Positions 7,476 through 17,503 of a stretch of DNA of 64,000 bases are shown here, one piece after another. The stretch's first letter is position 1, and every line of letters begins with the position of its first letter. The position numbers were made by a program, and so were the translations under genes. The notes below the pieces were generated by a model, which saw nothing but the letters and a program-made list of their open reading frames with translations, ran no database searches and had not been told where the DNA came from. This stretch comes from Microbacterium sp. YJN-G (GTDB lineage Bacteria > Actinomycetota > Actinomycetes > Actinomycetales > Microbacteriaceae), in contig NZ_CP060402.1 in NCBI RefSeq assembly GCF_015040615.1, positions 3,286,001 through 3,350,000 on the forward strand, in the 5' to 3' direction.

Positions 7476-8860
7476 CGTCCGCTTGCCGCCTTCCACACCC
7501 GGACCGCACGGCGCTTCGCCCCCGCGGCGGTGAGCCGCAGCTCCTCCAGCCGCCCCACTCCCCCGGCGGGGTCGGTGAGGCGCTGCAGGCGCGTCGGCGC
7601 GGGGGCTCCCGGCAGGCCGAGGGCGCGCAGCCGTGCCGGTGGCACGTAGCGCTCGCGCTCGGTTCGCGACAGGGCGCCGAGGTGCTCGACGGCGCGCTGA
7701 CGCAGGTGCGTGAGGATCTCGGGCTGCATGGCGTAGCCGACCGTGTCGACGAGTGACTGCATCCGTTCCGGGTCGGCGTGCTCGGCCCGGGTCATGGCGT
7801 CGATGATGGTCGCGGGCATCCGGTTGCTGTTCTCGTACGGGGTGAGACGGGCGAGCACCGTCTCGGTGCCGACCGCGTGCACGCGCGTGCCGAACAGGGC
7901 GCGGACGGTCGGAAGCGCCGTGGAGAATCCGGCGATCACGTCGGTGGCGGCGAGCCGGTGTGCGACGTATTCGGCGGGCAGGTCGCCGGTGAGCACGGCG
8001 AAGTCGATCGCGTGTGCGGCGGCCCGGCCGGCGAGCGCGGCGGTGAGCGCTGGCGGGGCGGAGGGATGCGGTTTGAACACCACCCGCTGTGCGCCTGCCT
8101 CGGCGGCGCGATCGATCATCGCCGCCTGCATCGCGGTCTCCTCCGCGGGCGAGACGAGCCCGAGCGCGGCGAGGTACTGCCCGATCACCAGTGCGGTGGG
8201 CGGTGCGCCGTCGGCGGCGAGGGCCTCGAGGGAGGCATCCGGTTCGGCATCCCCCGCCTCCCGCAGCGCGGCGCCGAACGCCGGCGCCGGCACGGGAACC
8301 CGGACGGCCCCGCTCTCGGCGAAGACGAGCGGGGCGACACCGGGCAGCACGTCGGCGTGGACGACGCGGTCGACCCGTTCGGTGAGCTGCCGGGGCAGGC
8401 GCGAGCGGATGGGCGCGTAGGTCATCAGTCCGTCGCCGACGACGTTCAGCCGCGCGTCGCGGAACAGCGCCATCAGTGTGCGGGCAGGTGCCACCTGCGG
8501 CGACTGCACGAACAGGTCGATCTGCGCATCGCCCAGTCCCCAGGCGCGGCGGAGCAGACGCTCGAGCATCGGCAGGTCCTGCTCGTCGGGCTGCCAGGCG
8601 GTGGGGTGGTGCGGGTCGACCAGCGGGTTCAGCGGCTCAACGCGGCCGAAGCGGGCGCGCAGCGACGCGAACCGCGGCGCCGTGCCGATGTCGGTCGCGG
8701 TCTCGGGCACCTTCGCGGTGTTCATCGGCACGAGGATGCGCTGCTCGCCCTCGCCCTGCTCGCCCTCGCCCTGATCGCCGAGCAGCCCTGCGTCGATCGC
8801 GGCGGCCGTGCCCATCAGCCCGTAGGGGCTGTGCAGGGCGAACAGCTGGATGCGGTTCAT
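7472..8860 (-). CDS. Polysialyltransferase-family glycosyltransferase
   Basis: This 462-residue protein has the layout of the bacterial polysialyltransferase family: N-terminal MNRIQLFALHSPYGLMGTAA, a DG motif in VVGDGLMTYAP (about residue 160), and an HP motif in VVFKPHPSAPP (about residue 280). Members move nonulosonic acids from CMP donors onto capsule or wall glycans. A basic C-terminus (KRRAVRVWKA) may touch the membrane. The start ATG follows GGGAGG and overlaps the stop of the upstream GT2 gene. A GEGEQGEGEQ stretch near residues 31-40 is encoded by a short in-frame DNA repeat. Donor and acceptor are unknown. Confidence 0.75.
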   Translation of the reverse strand: MNRIQLFALHSPYGLMGTAAAIDAGLLGDQGEGEQGEGEQRILVPMNTAKVPETATDIGTAPRFASLRARFGRVEPLNPLVDPHHPTAWQPDEQDLPMLERLLRRAWGLGDAQIDLFVQSPQVAPARTLMALFRDARLNVVGDGLMTYAPIRSRLPRQLTERVDRVVHADVLPGVAPLVFAESGAVRVPVPAPAFGAALREAGDAEPDASLEALAADGAPPTALVIGQYLAALGLVSPAEETAMQAAMIDRAAEAGAQRVVFKPHPSAPPALTAALAGRAAAHAIDFAVLTGDLPAEYVAHRLAATDVIAGFSTALPTVRALFGTRVHAVGTETVLARLTPYENSNRMPATIIDAMTRAEHADPERMQSLVDTVGYAMQPEILTHLRQRAVEHLGALSRTERERYVPPARLRALGLPGAPAPTRLQRLTDPAGGVGRLEELRLTAAGAKRRAVRVWKAASGR

Positions 8861-9828
8861 CGTGCCTCCCTCAGCACCCGGGCGAGCACCCGCCGGCGCG
8901 GTCCGCTCAGGCGCGCAATCGCCGCCTCGGCCTGGTCGTGCGGCAGGCGCGCCAGCAGATCCCGGATGCCGCGGCGCAGCTCGCGGCGCAGCGCCGGGCG
9001 CATGCGGCGAGCGCGCACCAGGTGGTGCGAGCTGAGCGCGAGCACGGTGAACACGGCCTTGGGCAGCATCCGCTCGGCATCCCTGTCGGCCTCGACGAGG
9101 TCGAGCACCTCGCCCAGCGCCCGCGTGAAGTGCAGCTGGCGGGCGTCGAGCGTCTTCGACAGCGAGTCGGACAGGCCTCGCCGGTACAGCAGGTGCGGTG
9201 CGTCGACGACAGCGAAGGATGCTGCGCTCAGGTGCAGGCGCCAGATCCACGGCCTGTCCTCGGCGGTGAACAGCCCGTCGCTGAACCCGGCGAGGCCGCG
9301 GTCGATGAGCCGGCGGTGCAGGAGGCCCGCCCAGGCGTAGGGGTAGTCGACCATGCTGCGGTCGTCGAGCGGCAGGATGCCCTCGCGCGGGTCGGCCACG
9401 ACGCCGCGGTGCGTGAACGGGGCCCGCACGAGCCGGCGCTCGGAGCGCTTGACGGTGACATGGTCGGTGCGCACGAAGTCGCAGCCGAGGTCGTGCAGCG
9501 CCCGGATCAGCACGGGCAGGCGGCCCGGCTGCATCCAGTCGTCGCCGTCGAGAAAGCAGAACGCGTCGCCCTCGACGTGCGCGAGGCCCTGGTTGCGGGC
9601 GGTCGCGAGCCCGCGCGGCGCGGGATTGACGATGACCTCGGCGTGGTCGAAGCGCGCGGCGAAGGTGCGCATGATCTCGCCCGTGCCGTCGCGGGACCCG
9701 TCGTCGATGGCCACGAGCTTGAGCGCACGCCGGTCGTCGAACTGCCGGGTGAGGGTCTCGAGGGTCGTGCCGATGTAGTCACCCGCATCCTTGGCCGGCA
9801 CGATCACGGTCACGGACGGGGAAACCAT
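8857..9828 (-). CDS. Family 2 glycosyltransferase
   Basis: This is a 323-residue GT-A enzyme: SVTVIVPAKDAGDYIGTTLETL at the start, LVAIDDGSRDGTGEIM, and FLDGDDWMQPGRL, which contains the DXD-type metal site. It would add one sugar to a glycan from a nucleotide sugar. It is the first gene of the three-gene run with polysialyltransferase and neuA, coupled by ATGA. The start at 9828 is chosen because the GT-A fold begins at once; no good ribosome-binding site precedes it. An 86-bp divergent gap separates it from the next gene. Confidence 0.85.
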   Translation of the reverse strand: MVSPSVTVIVPAKDAGDYIGTTLETLTRQFDDRRALKLVAIDDGSRDGTGEIMRTFAARFDHAEVIVNPAPRGLATARNQGLAHVEGDAFCFLDGDDWMQPGRLPVLIRALHDLGCDFVRTDHVTVKRSERRLVRAPFTHRGVVADPREGILPLDDRSMVDYPYAWAGLLHRRLIDRGLAGFSDGLFTAEDRPWIWRLHLSAASFAVVDAPHLLYRRGLSDSLSKTLDARQLHFTRALGEVLDLVEADRDAERMLPKAVFTVLALSSHHLVRARRMRPALRRELRRGIRDLLARLPHDQAEAAIARLSGPRRRVLARVLREAR

Positions 9829-9914
9829 CCGGCCATGGTGCAGGGCGGCGCTGACGCGTGCACGACCGGCAGGTGAACAGCCGGTGACGCGCGGCGCGCG
9901 GGTACGGTGTACGC

Positions 9915-10877
9915 ATGGAGTGGATCGACGACCCCTCCCGGGGGGACTGGCTTCGCGAGCGACTGGACGAGAGCTACGCGACGATGCACGGGGTCGTGCC
10001 GCGCGGGTACCCCGCGTACGCGCGGGTGTTCCATCCGGCATCCGTGCGCTCGCTGCCCGACCGGCCGGTGCCGACGCAGGACGAGTACGAGCGGATGCCC
10101 GAAGCGGAGCACCAAGCGCTGTACGGCCGGTACATCGATGAGCCGGCGCGCTGGGCCGACGCCGCCACGGCGTTCGGCACCGTGCTGCACCCCACCGCGC
10201 AGTGGCAGGCGCTGGTGCGCACCCCGGTCGGCGGCGACTGGCGCACCCGCCACACCTCGAACGGACGTGAGTTCTCCGCACCGGCCGAGGGCGACCTCGA
10301 GCCCGCCGACCTGGCGGCGATCGCCCGGCACCTCGTCGCGCACACCGCGACCCCGGATGCCGGTGTCGCCGCGGTCTGGGAAGGCTGGGGCGGCCTGCTC
10401 GGCCACCTCGGTCACTCACCCTCGCGTTCGATGCTCTCGGATGACCCGGTGCACGAGCGGATGCTGCAGCGCAGCATCCCGAACCCCTTCGAAGACGCAT
10501 TCCGCAAGCCGACCTGGCAGGCGGGCATCCTGTCGGAGCGGATCTCGACCGGCCCGCGGCTGACGCTGCCAGGCCGGGAGTACGTGATGTTCTCGGCGGC
10601 TCCGCGCGAGTTCGCCGACCCGGACTGGGTCCTCGGTGCGCCCTGGCGCGACGTCGAGTCCGAGGAGCGCGGATTCCCGCCCGCGGCGCAGCATCCGAGC
10701 CTCATCTGGCCCGACGACCGAGCCTGGGTGCTGGTCAGCGAGATCGACTTCGACTCGACCGTGATCGCGGGGTCGGCCGAGCTGATCCGGGCGATCTGCG
10801 CCGATCCGGTGATCGAGGCGCTGCCGCTGCCCGAGAACGCCGCCCTCACCTGGGATGCCGACGAGGTGAACGCGTGA
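9915..10877 (+). CDS. Conserved hypothetical protein
   Basis: I do not recognise a domain in this 320-residue protein. It is soluble, rich in Trp, Pro and acidic residues, with MEWIDDPSRGDWLRERLD at the start and SLIWPDDRAWVLVSEIDFDSTVIAGS near the end. Translation is probably leaderless: TACGGT (9903-9908) sits exactly 6 bp before the ATG. Its stop overlaps the GTG start of the following membrane protein gene, so the two are co-expressed and likely act together. Confidence 0.7.
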   Translation: MEWIDDPSRGDWLRERLDESYATMHGVVPRGYPAYARVFHPASVRSLPDRPVPTQDEYERMPEAEHQALYGRYIDEPARWADAATAFGTVLHPTAQWQALVRTPVGGDWRTRHTSNGREFSAPAEGDLEPADLAAIARHLVAHTATPDAGVAAVWEGWGGLLGHLGHSPSRSMLSDDPVHERMLQRSIPNPFEDAFRKPTWQAGILSERISTGPRLTLPGREYVMFSAAPREFADPDWVLGAPWRDVESEERGFPPAAQHPSLIWPDDRAWVLVSEIDFDSTVIAGSAELIRAICADPVIEALPLPENAALTWDADEVNA

Positions 10878-12121
10878 CGCTTCCCCCGCCCACCCAATCG
10901 CACCACCCCTTCGACGCCCGGCCCCTCACCGAACCCGTCGACGCGGCGGCCGTGGCCGGTTTCTGGCGGCAGGTCCGCGCACAGCATCCCACTCCTGTCG
11001 GCACCGTGATCGCGTGGGTCGTGATCGCCGTCGTGGGTGCACTGATCGTCCTGCCGATGGTTGCGGTCACCGCCATCGGCGTCGTCGCCGGCGGCGGGGA
11101 CTCCGGGCCGTTCGGGTTCCTGTTCGCCGTGCCGCTGCTCGTGCTCGTCGTGGCCGCGGCGATCGGTATCCCGCTCGGCATCCTCGCCTACCGGCGCAGA
11201 CGCACGGATGCCTACCGGATCGCCCGCTTCGCCGCGGCGAACGGGATGGCCTACGAGCACCAGGTGCGCTCACCCGATCTGCCGGGGATGATCTTCCACC
11301 GCGGTGACGACCGCACGGCCTCGTCACTCGTGCGCGGCTACGCGCCGCGGTTCGTCGAGTTCGCGAACTACCGGTACACGACCGGATCGGGCAAGAACCG
11401 CACCACCCACGACTGGGGCTATGTGGCCGTCAAGCTCGACGTCCCCCTGCCGAACATCGTGCTCGACGCCCTCGGCAACAACACCCTCGGCACCAACCTG
11501 CCCGCCTCGTTCGCCCGCGACCAGCGCCTCTCACTCGAGGGCGACTTCGACCGATACTTCACGCTGTACTGCCCGCAGGGCTACGAGGCCGACGCGCTGT
11601 ACCTGTTCACGCCCGACATCATGGCGCGTTTCATCGACCACGCCGCACAGCTCGACGTGGAGATCGTCGACGACTGGATGTTCCTGTACATGCAGCGCCC
11701 GGCTTCGACGACGGATGCCGCGACCTGGGCCTGGCTGTTCGGCACGGTCGGCGCGCTGATGACGAAGTTCGACCAATGGGCGCGCTGGCGCGATGACCGG
11801 CTGCGCGAGGCGCAGGCGCGAGCGGTCCAGGCTCCTCCCGCTCCCCCATTGCCGCCCGGTGCGCCGCTGCCTCCCGCCGGTCTGCCTTCCGAGCCGCAGG
11901 GCTTCGCCGCTGCGCCCGTACTGCCCGCCCCTCCCGCGGTCGCATCGCTCCCGTTCGCAGCTCCTGCCGGGATGCTGGCGCCGCCGCCCGGGGTCGCGCT
12001 GCCGGGGCGACGGCTGAAGAGGGGCTTCTCCTGGGTGACGGTCGTGGTGATCGTCCTGGTGCTCGGCTTCGGCTTGATACCGCAGCTGTTCGGCGTGCTC
12101 AGCGCGTTGTTCCTGCGCTGA
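10874..12121 (+). CDS. Membrane protein of unknown function
   Basis: This 415-residue protein has two hydrophobic segments at about residues 42-65 and 77-100 (GTVIAWVVIAVVGALIVLP, PFGFLFAVPLLVLVVAAAIG), a ~200-residue soluble region beginning RRRRTDAYRIARFAAANGMAY, a Pro/Ala-rich linker (APPAPPLPPGAPLPPAG) and a final membrane helix. The start is GTG overlapping the previous stop. No enzymatic motif is seen. The central region may be a cytoplasmic sensory or scaffold domain, which is only a guess. It converges with the DUF779 gene 19 bp away. Confidence 0.7.
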   Translation: MTLPPPTQSHHPFDARPLTEPVDAAAVAGFWRQVRAQHPTPVGTVIAWVVIAVVGALIVLPMVAVTAIGVVAGGGDSGPFGFLFAVPLLVLVVAAAIGIPLGILAYRRRRTDAYRIARFAAANGMAYEHQVRSPDLPGMIFHRGDDRTASSLVRGYAPRFVEFANYRYTTGSGKNRTTHDWGYVAVKLDVPLPNIVLDALGNNTLGTNLPASFARDQRLSLEGDFDRYFTLYCPQGYEADALYLFTPDIMARFIDHAAQLDVEIVDDWMFLYMQRPASTTDAATWAWLFGTVGALMTKFDQWARWRDDRLREAQARAVQAPPAPPLPPGAPLPPAGLPSEPQGFAAAPVLPAPPAVASLPFAAPAGMLAPPPGVALPGRRLKRGFSWVTVVVIVLVLGFGLIPQLFGVLSALFLR

Positions 12122-12140
12122 GCACGGGCAGGGGAAGCGC

Positions 12141-12536
12141 CTACTCGCGCGTGAAGCCGAAGTACTCCAGCTCCGCGTCGTTCAGCATCCGCGACCTGAT
12201 CATGAACCGCATACCGGTCGGGCCCTCGACGCTGAAGCCGGCACCACGGCCCGGGACGACGTCGACGGTGAGGTGCGTGTACTTCCAGTACTCGAACTGC
12301 GCCTCCGACATGAACATCTCGACTGCGGCATCCAGGCCCACGTCGAGCTCGCCGAGCTTCACGTCTCCCGCACCGGTGATGAACATGCCCACCGGATAGC
12401 ACATCGGCGACGACCCATCGCAGCATCCGCCCGACTGGTGGAACATCAGGGGGCCGTGCTGCGATGTGAGATCTCGGATGAGGGATGCCGCGGCATCCGT
12501 GACATCCACCCGCTGATACGTGCCGATGCTGACCAT
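12141..12536 (-). CDS. DUF779 family protein
   Basis: This 131-residue protein is of the DUF779 family, known for sitting next to acetaldehyde or alcohol dehydrogenase genes, as here. The conserved core SGGCCDGSSPMC (residues 36-47) has three Cys that could bind a metal or be redox active. GRGAGFSVEGPTGMRFMIRSR follows near the end. Function is unknown. Ribosome-binding sequence AGAGGA/AGGA precedes the ATG. It lies 70 bp downstream of the aldehyde dehydrogenase gene, probably in one transcript. Confidence 0.85.
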   Translation of the reverse strand: MVSIGTYQRVDVTDAAASLIRDLTSQHGPLMFHQSGGCCDGSSPMCYPVGMFITGAGDVKLGELDVGLDAAVEMFMSEAQFEYWKYTHLTVDVVPGRGAGFSVEGPTGMRFMIRSRMLNDAELEYFGFTRE

Positions 12537-12606
12537 GGTCCTGTCCTCTCTGCACCCGCGAGTATGGAATCCGGGTGGGAGCCGTCGGCTCCCACCCGGA
12601 GGTCGA

Positions 12607-14154
<1,548 letters not shown>

Positions 14155-14220
14155 GGCGTCTCCTTCGACATCCGGCGGCTCCGATGCCGCTCGATGGTGA
14201 CGACGGTACGTCGCACGAGG

Positions 14221-14256
14221 TTGCACTCCCGTGCGTCACGTTGCATCGGGTTGCAC
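14221..14256. promoter_or_regulatory. TTGCA direct repeats upstream of aldehyde dehydrogenase
   Basis: TTGCA occurs at 14221, 14241 and 14251 in the 125-bp gap between the GAF regulator and the aldehyde dehydrogenase gene. Spacings of 20 and 10 bp place all three on one helical face. They read as TGCAA on the coding strand. This could be an activator site for the adjacent GAF protein. Confidence 0.45.
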
Positions 14257-14279
14257 GCGGGTCCGCCGGGGCGGTGCCG

Positions 14280-15617
14280 TCACTGCCGGTCGAGCTTCTC
14301 GATCCTGCTCACCAGTCCGGCGCGGCGCGGCGAGCGCGCGGGCAGCATCTCCAGGCAGAGCCGCAGCACCTCGGCATCCTCTGCGCCTTCGGGGATGTCG
14401 GCGTAGGCCAGCAGCACGTCCACGCTCGCCTCGGTGAGCATCGTCTCGCGCAGCGTGCCGCGCAGGCTCTCGCGCAGTTCGATCACGCCTGGCGCGTCCG
14501 AATCGGGCAGCACCGGTCCGCGATAGGCCGACAGTGCCACCCGGTGCGCGCCGCGGTCGAGCAGCGAGAGCACGTTCTGCGCGTCGGTCTCCAGCACGAT
14601 CGGCAGTCGGTACGGCCGCGACTGGGGCACGAGGTCGGGCGACAGCCGCTCCAGCACCTTCCGCAGCCGCACCATCTCGGGCCGCAGGGTCTCCGGCGAG
14701 GCGTTCTCTCCATAGACCAGCTCGGCCAGACGCTCAGCAGACAAGCCCTGACGGTGCACGGCGAGCATGAGCAGGATCTCGGCGTGCCTGGCGCTGAGCT
14801 CCACGATGCGCGCCTCGACTTCGACCCCGCCCGCCTCCAGCCGGGCACGGTCGCGACCGAGCACCTGCAGCTGTGCGCGCTGCACGCCGTCGCGCATCGC
14901 GCGGCGGGGAGGGGATGCCGAGGATGGTGGTGCCTCCGCTCTGGCACGCAGGCGGGTGACCATCAACTCCGCCTCCACGGCACGCGCGGTCGCATCCACC
15001 AGCATCCGGGCCTGCGGCGTCACGGCCTCGTCGCCACCGGTCACGTCGATGACACCGAGGATGCGCCGGGTCTCCGGATCGAAGACGGGTGCCGCCGTGC
15101 ACGACCAGGGCTGGACGAGCCGGTTGTAGTGCTCTGCTCGGTGGATCTGGACCGACTCTCCGAGCGCCAGCGCCGTCCCGGGCGCGGCCGTGCCGACCAT
15201 CCCCTCCGACCAGTTGGCGCCCTCCACGAAGCCCATCTCGCCCGACAGCATCCGCTGACGCAGGTCGCCCTCGACCCACAGCAGCCGCCCCGCGTGGTCG
15301 CCGACCGCCACGACGACGCCGGAGTCTCCCGGCTCGCCGGGCAGCAGCAATGCGCGGATGAGCGCCATCGCCCCGGCCAACGGATGCCCGGTGCGGTATG
15401 CGTCCAGCGCCTCCTGCGAGAAGTCCAGCCGAGGCAGATCCTGCGCGCCGACCTTGCTCTGCCAAGCGCGCTCCCAGGACTCGCGCACCAAAGGGCGGAC
15501 CTGCTGCAGCCGCTGGTCATCGAGGTTCCCTGCGACCAGCTCCTCATGCGCACGCTCGATGATGAGGCGCGAGGTCTCCGGCGAGTGGTCGCGCGATGAG
15601 GACCAGGGAGACGGCAC
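14280..15617 (-). CDS. GAF-domain transcriptional regulator
   Basis: This 445-residue protein resembles AcoR-like regulators of aldehyde or acetoin genes in actinobacteria, which lack the sigma-54 AAA domain. An N-terminal helical region (SRLIIERAHEELVAGN) leads to a GAF fold at about 70-215 (GVVVAVGDHAGRLLWVEGD, GFVEGANWSEGMVGTAAPGTAL, APVFDPETRRILGVIDVTGG). The C-terminus has a winged-helix-like segment, RHAEILLMLAVHRQGLSAERLAELVYGENASPET, at about 285-320. The GTG start follows GGAGG closely. It sits upstream of the aldehyde dehydrogenase on the same strand and probably senses an aldehyde-derived signal. Confidence 0.75.
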   Translation of the reverse strand: MPSPWSSSRDHSPETSRLIIERAHEELVAGNLDDQRLQQVRPLVRESWERAWQSKVGAQDLPRLDFSQEALDAYRTGHPLAGAMALIRALLLPGEPGDSGVVVAVGDHAGRLLWVEGDLRQRMLSGEMGFVEGANWSEGMVGTAAPGTALALGESVQIHRAEHYNRLVQPWSCTAAPVFDPETRRILGVIDVTGGDEAVTPQARMLVDATARAVEAELMVTRLRARAEAPPSSASPPRRAMRDGVQRAQLQVLGRDRARLEAGGVEVEARIVELSARHAEILLMLAVHRQGLSAERLAELVYGENASPETLRPEMVRLRKVLERLSPDLVPQSRPYRLPIVLETDAQNVLSLLDRGAHRVALSAYRGPVLPDSDAPGVIELRESLRGTLRETMLTEASVDVLLAYADIPEGAEDAEVLRLCLEMLPARSPRRAGLVSRIEKLDRQ

Positions 15618-15716
15618 GGGGCCTCCGATCGGCGCTGACGGGTCTGCCTAGTGTAGATCGAATGCGCATGCGTCGGAATCCCCGTCATGCGCACCGGTTT
15701 CGGGAGGAGTTCTCCC

Positions 15717-15786
15717 GCTCGGGAGGAGGAATCCGGCTCAAGCCTCCTCCGATCCGTGAGTTCTCCTCCCGAGCCGGCGCCGGCTC
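15717..15786. terminator. Nested palindromes at the end of the ABC operon
   Basis: GCTCGGGAGGAG (15717-15728) pairs perfectly with CTCCTCCCGAGC (15763-15774). The loop contains CCTCCTCC, which can pair with an alternative partner. A second perfect 16-bp palindrome, GAGCCGGCGCCGGCTC (15771-15786), overlaps the stop codon of the ATPase gene. It is probably a terminator or transcript end-stabilising structure. Confidence 0.6.
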
Positions 15787-17503
15787 AGTGCCGGCGCACC
15801 GCCTGCCACTGCGCACGCCGCTCTGCCTGGGCCACCGGGTCGGGCACGGGCAGGGCCGTCAGCAGCTCGCGGGTGTACTGGTCGCGCGGGTCGCCGAGCA
15901 CCTGGGCGGTGGTGCCCTGCTCCATGATGCGGCCCTGCTGCAGCACGATGATCCGGTCCGCGACCGCATCGATCACCGCGAGGTCGTGACTGATGAACAG
16001 CGACGCGAAGCCGAGCTCCGCCTGCAGCTGCACGAACAGCTCCAGAACCGTCGCCTGCACCGAGACGTCCAGTGCGCTGGTCGGCTCGTCAGCGATCAGC
16101 AGCTTCGGATCCAGCGCGAGCGCACGGGCCAGCGAGGCGCGCTGGCGCTGGCCGCCGGAGAGCTCGTGCGGATAGCGGTCACCGAAGTTGACCGGCAGCC
16201 GCACGGCATCCAGCAACTCGTTCACTCGCGTCCGCGCGGACTGCAGGCTCGACGCGCGACCGTGCACGATCAGCGGCTCCGCGATGCACTCGGCGATCGT
16301 CAGCAGCGGGTTGAAGCTCGTCGCCGGGTCCTGGAAGACGAACCCGATCTGCGGACGCAGCGGGGCGAGCGTGCGGTTCTTCACGCCGCGCATCTCCTGC
16401 CCGAGCACCGTCAGCGAGCCGCCGAGCACCGTGGTCAGGCCCACGACCGCGCGCCCGATCGTCGTCTTGCCCGAACCGGACTCGCCGACCAGACCCACGA
16501 CCTCGCCGGGACCGACATGGAAGTCGATGCCCTTCACGGCGATGACCGAGTTGCGTCCGAAGCGTCCGGGGTAGCCGATCTCGGCACGGGTCGCGACGAT
16601 GAGGCTGCCCTCGGGCGCCGGCGGTGCGACGTGCTGCTCATCATCCGGGGTGACCGCGGCCGACGCCGCCGGAGCGGTCGCCGACTTGCCCTGACCGACA
16701 TGCGGCACGGCAGCCAGCAGCTTGCGGGTGTACTCCTCGCGGGGGTTCGCGAACAGCTCGGCGACGGGCGCCTCCTCAACGATGTCACCCTGGTACATGA
16801 CGACCACACGGTCGGCCAGGTCGGCCACCACACCCATGTTGTGAGTGATCAGCACGATCGTCGCACCGAACTCGTCGCGGCAGGTGCGCAGCAGCTCGAG
16901 GATCTCGGCCTGCACCGTGACGTCGAGGGCCGTGGTCGGCTCGTCGGCGAGGATCAGCCCGGCATCCAGCACCAGGGCCATCGCGATGACGATGCGCTGC
17001 TTCTGCCCGCCGGAGAACTGATGCGGGTAGTGGTCGACCCGCTGCTCGGGCTCGGGGATGCCGACGCGGCGCAGCATGTCGATGGCGCGCGTCCTGGCAT
17101 CCTTCTTCGAGATCTTCGTGTGCGCGCGCAGGCCCTCGGCGATCTGCCACCCCACGGTGTACACCGGGTTCAGCGCGGTCGACGGCTCCTGGAACACCAT
17201 CGCGGCATCCCGCCCGCGCATTTCCCTCAGGCGATGCTGCCCGGCGTGGACGATGTCGGTCTCGTCACCCGTGCGCCCGCGGACGATCACCGCGCCGGTC
17301 GTGGTGGCGGTCTCGGGCAGCAGTCCGAGCAGGGTGTTCGCGGTGACGGTCTTGCCGGAGCCGGACTCGCCGACGATCGCGAGCACCTCGCCCGCGTGCG
17401 CGCTGAGCGAGATGCCCTTGACGGCCTCGACCGGCTCGTCATCGGTGGCGAACACGACCCGCAGGTCTCGGATCTCGGCCACTTCCATCGGCGCGTTCGT
17501 CAC
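15785..17503 (-). CDS. Dipeptide/oligopeptide ABC transporter, fused double ATPase
   Basis: This 572-residue protein joins two ATP-binding domains that are separate genes (DppD and DppF) in many bacteria. Domain 1 (about 1-265) has GESGSGKT, SGGQKQR and ILADEPTTALD. Domain 2 (about 290-560) has GESGSGKTT, SGGQRQR and LIADEPTSALD. Both are followed by the oligopeptide-type C-terminal extension (NPREEYTRKLLAAVP; DPRDQYTRELLTALP). The GTG start overlaps the permease stop by 4 bp. It powers the permease pair encoded upstream. Confidence 0.92.
   Translation of the reverse strand: MTNAPMEVAEIRDLRVVFATDDEPVEAVKGISLSAHAGEVLAIVGESGSGKTVTANTLLGLLPETATTTGAVIVRGRTGDETDIVHAGQHRLREMRGRDAAMVFQEPSTALNPVYTVGWQIAEGLRAHTKISKKDARTRAIDMLRRVGIPEPEQRVDHYPHQFSGGQKQRIVIAMALVLDAGLILADEPTTALDVTVQAEILELLRTCRDEFGATIVLITHNMGVVADLADRVVVMYQGDIVEEAPVAELFANPREEYTRKLLAAVPHVGQGKSATAPAASAAVTPDDEQHVAPPAPEGSLIVATRAEIGYPGRFGRNSVIAVKGIDFHVGPGEVVGLVGESGSGKTTIGRAVVGLTTVLGGSLTVLGQEMRGVKNRTLAPLRPQIGFVFQDPATSFNPLLTIAECIAEPLIVHGRASSLQSARTRVNELLDAVRLPVNFGDRYPHELSGGQRQRASLARALALDPKLLIADEPTSALDVSVQATVLELFVQLQAELGFASLFISHDLAVIDAVADRIIVLQQGRIMEQGTTAQVLGDPRDQYTRELLTALPVPDPVAQAERRAQWQAVRRH

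Noticed and set aside
8861-9250. N-terminal extension of the polysialyltransferase-like protein
   Set aside because: The extra residues are Arg/Ala/Pro-rich and antisense-like translation of the GT2 gene in another frame. ATG at 8860 has GGGAGG and couples to the GT2 stop.
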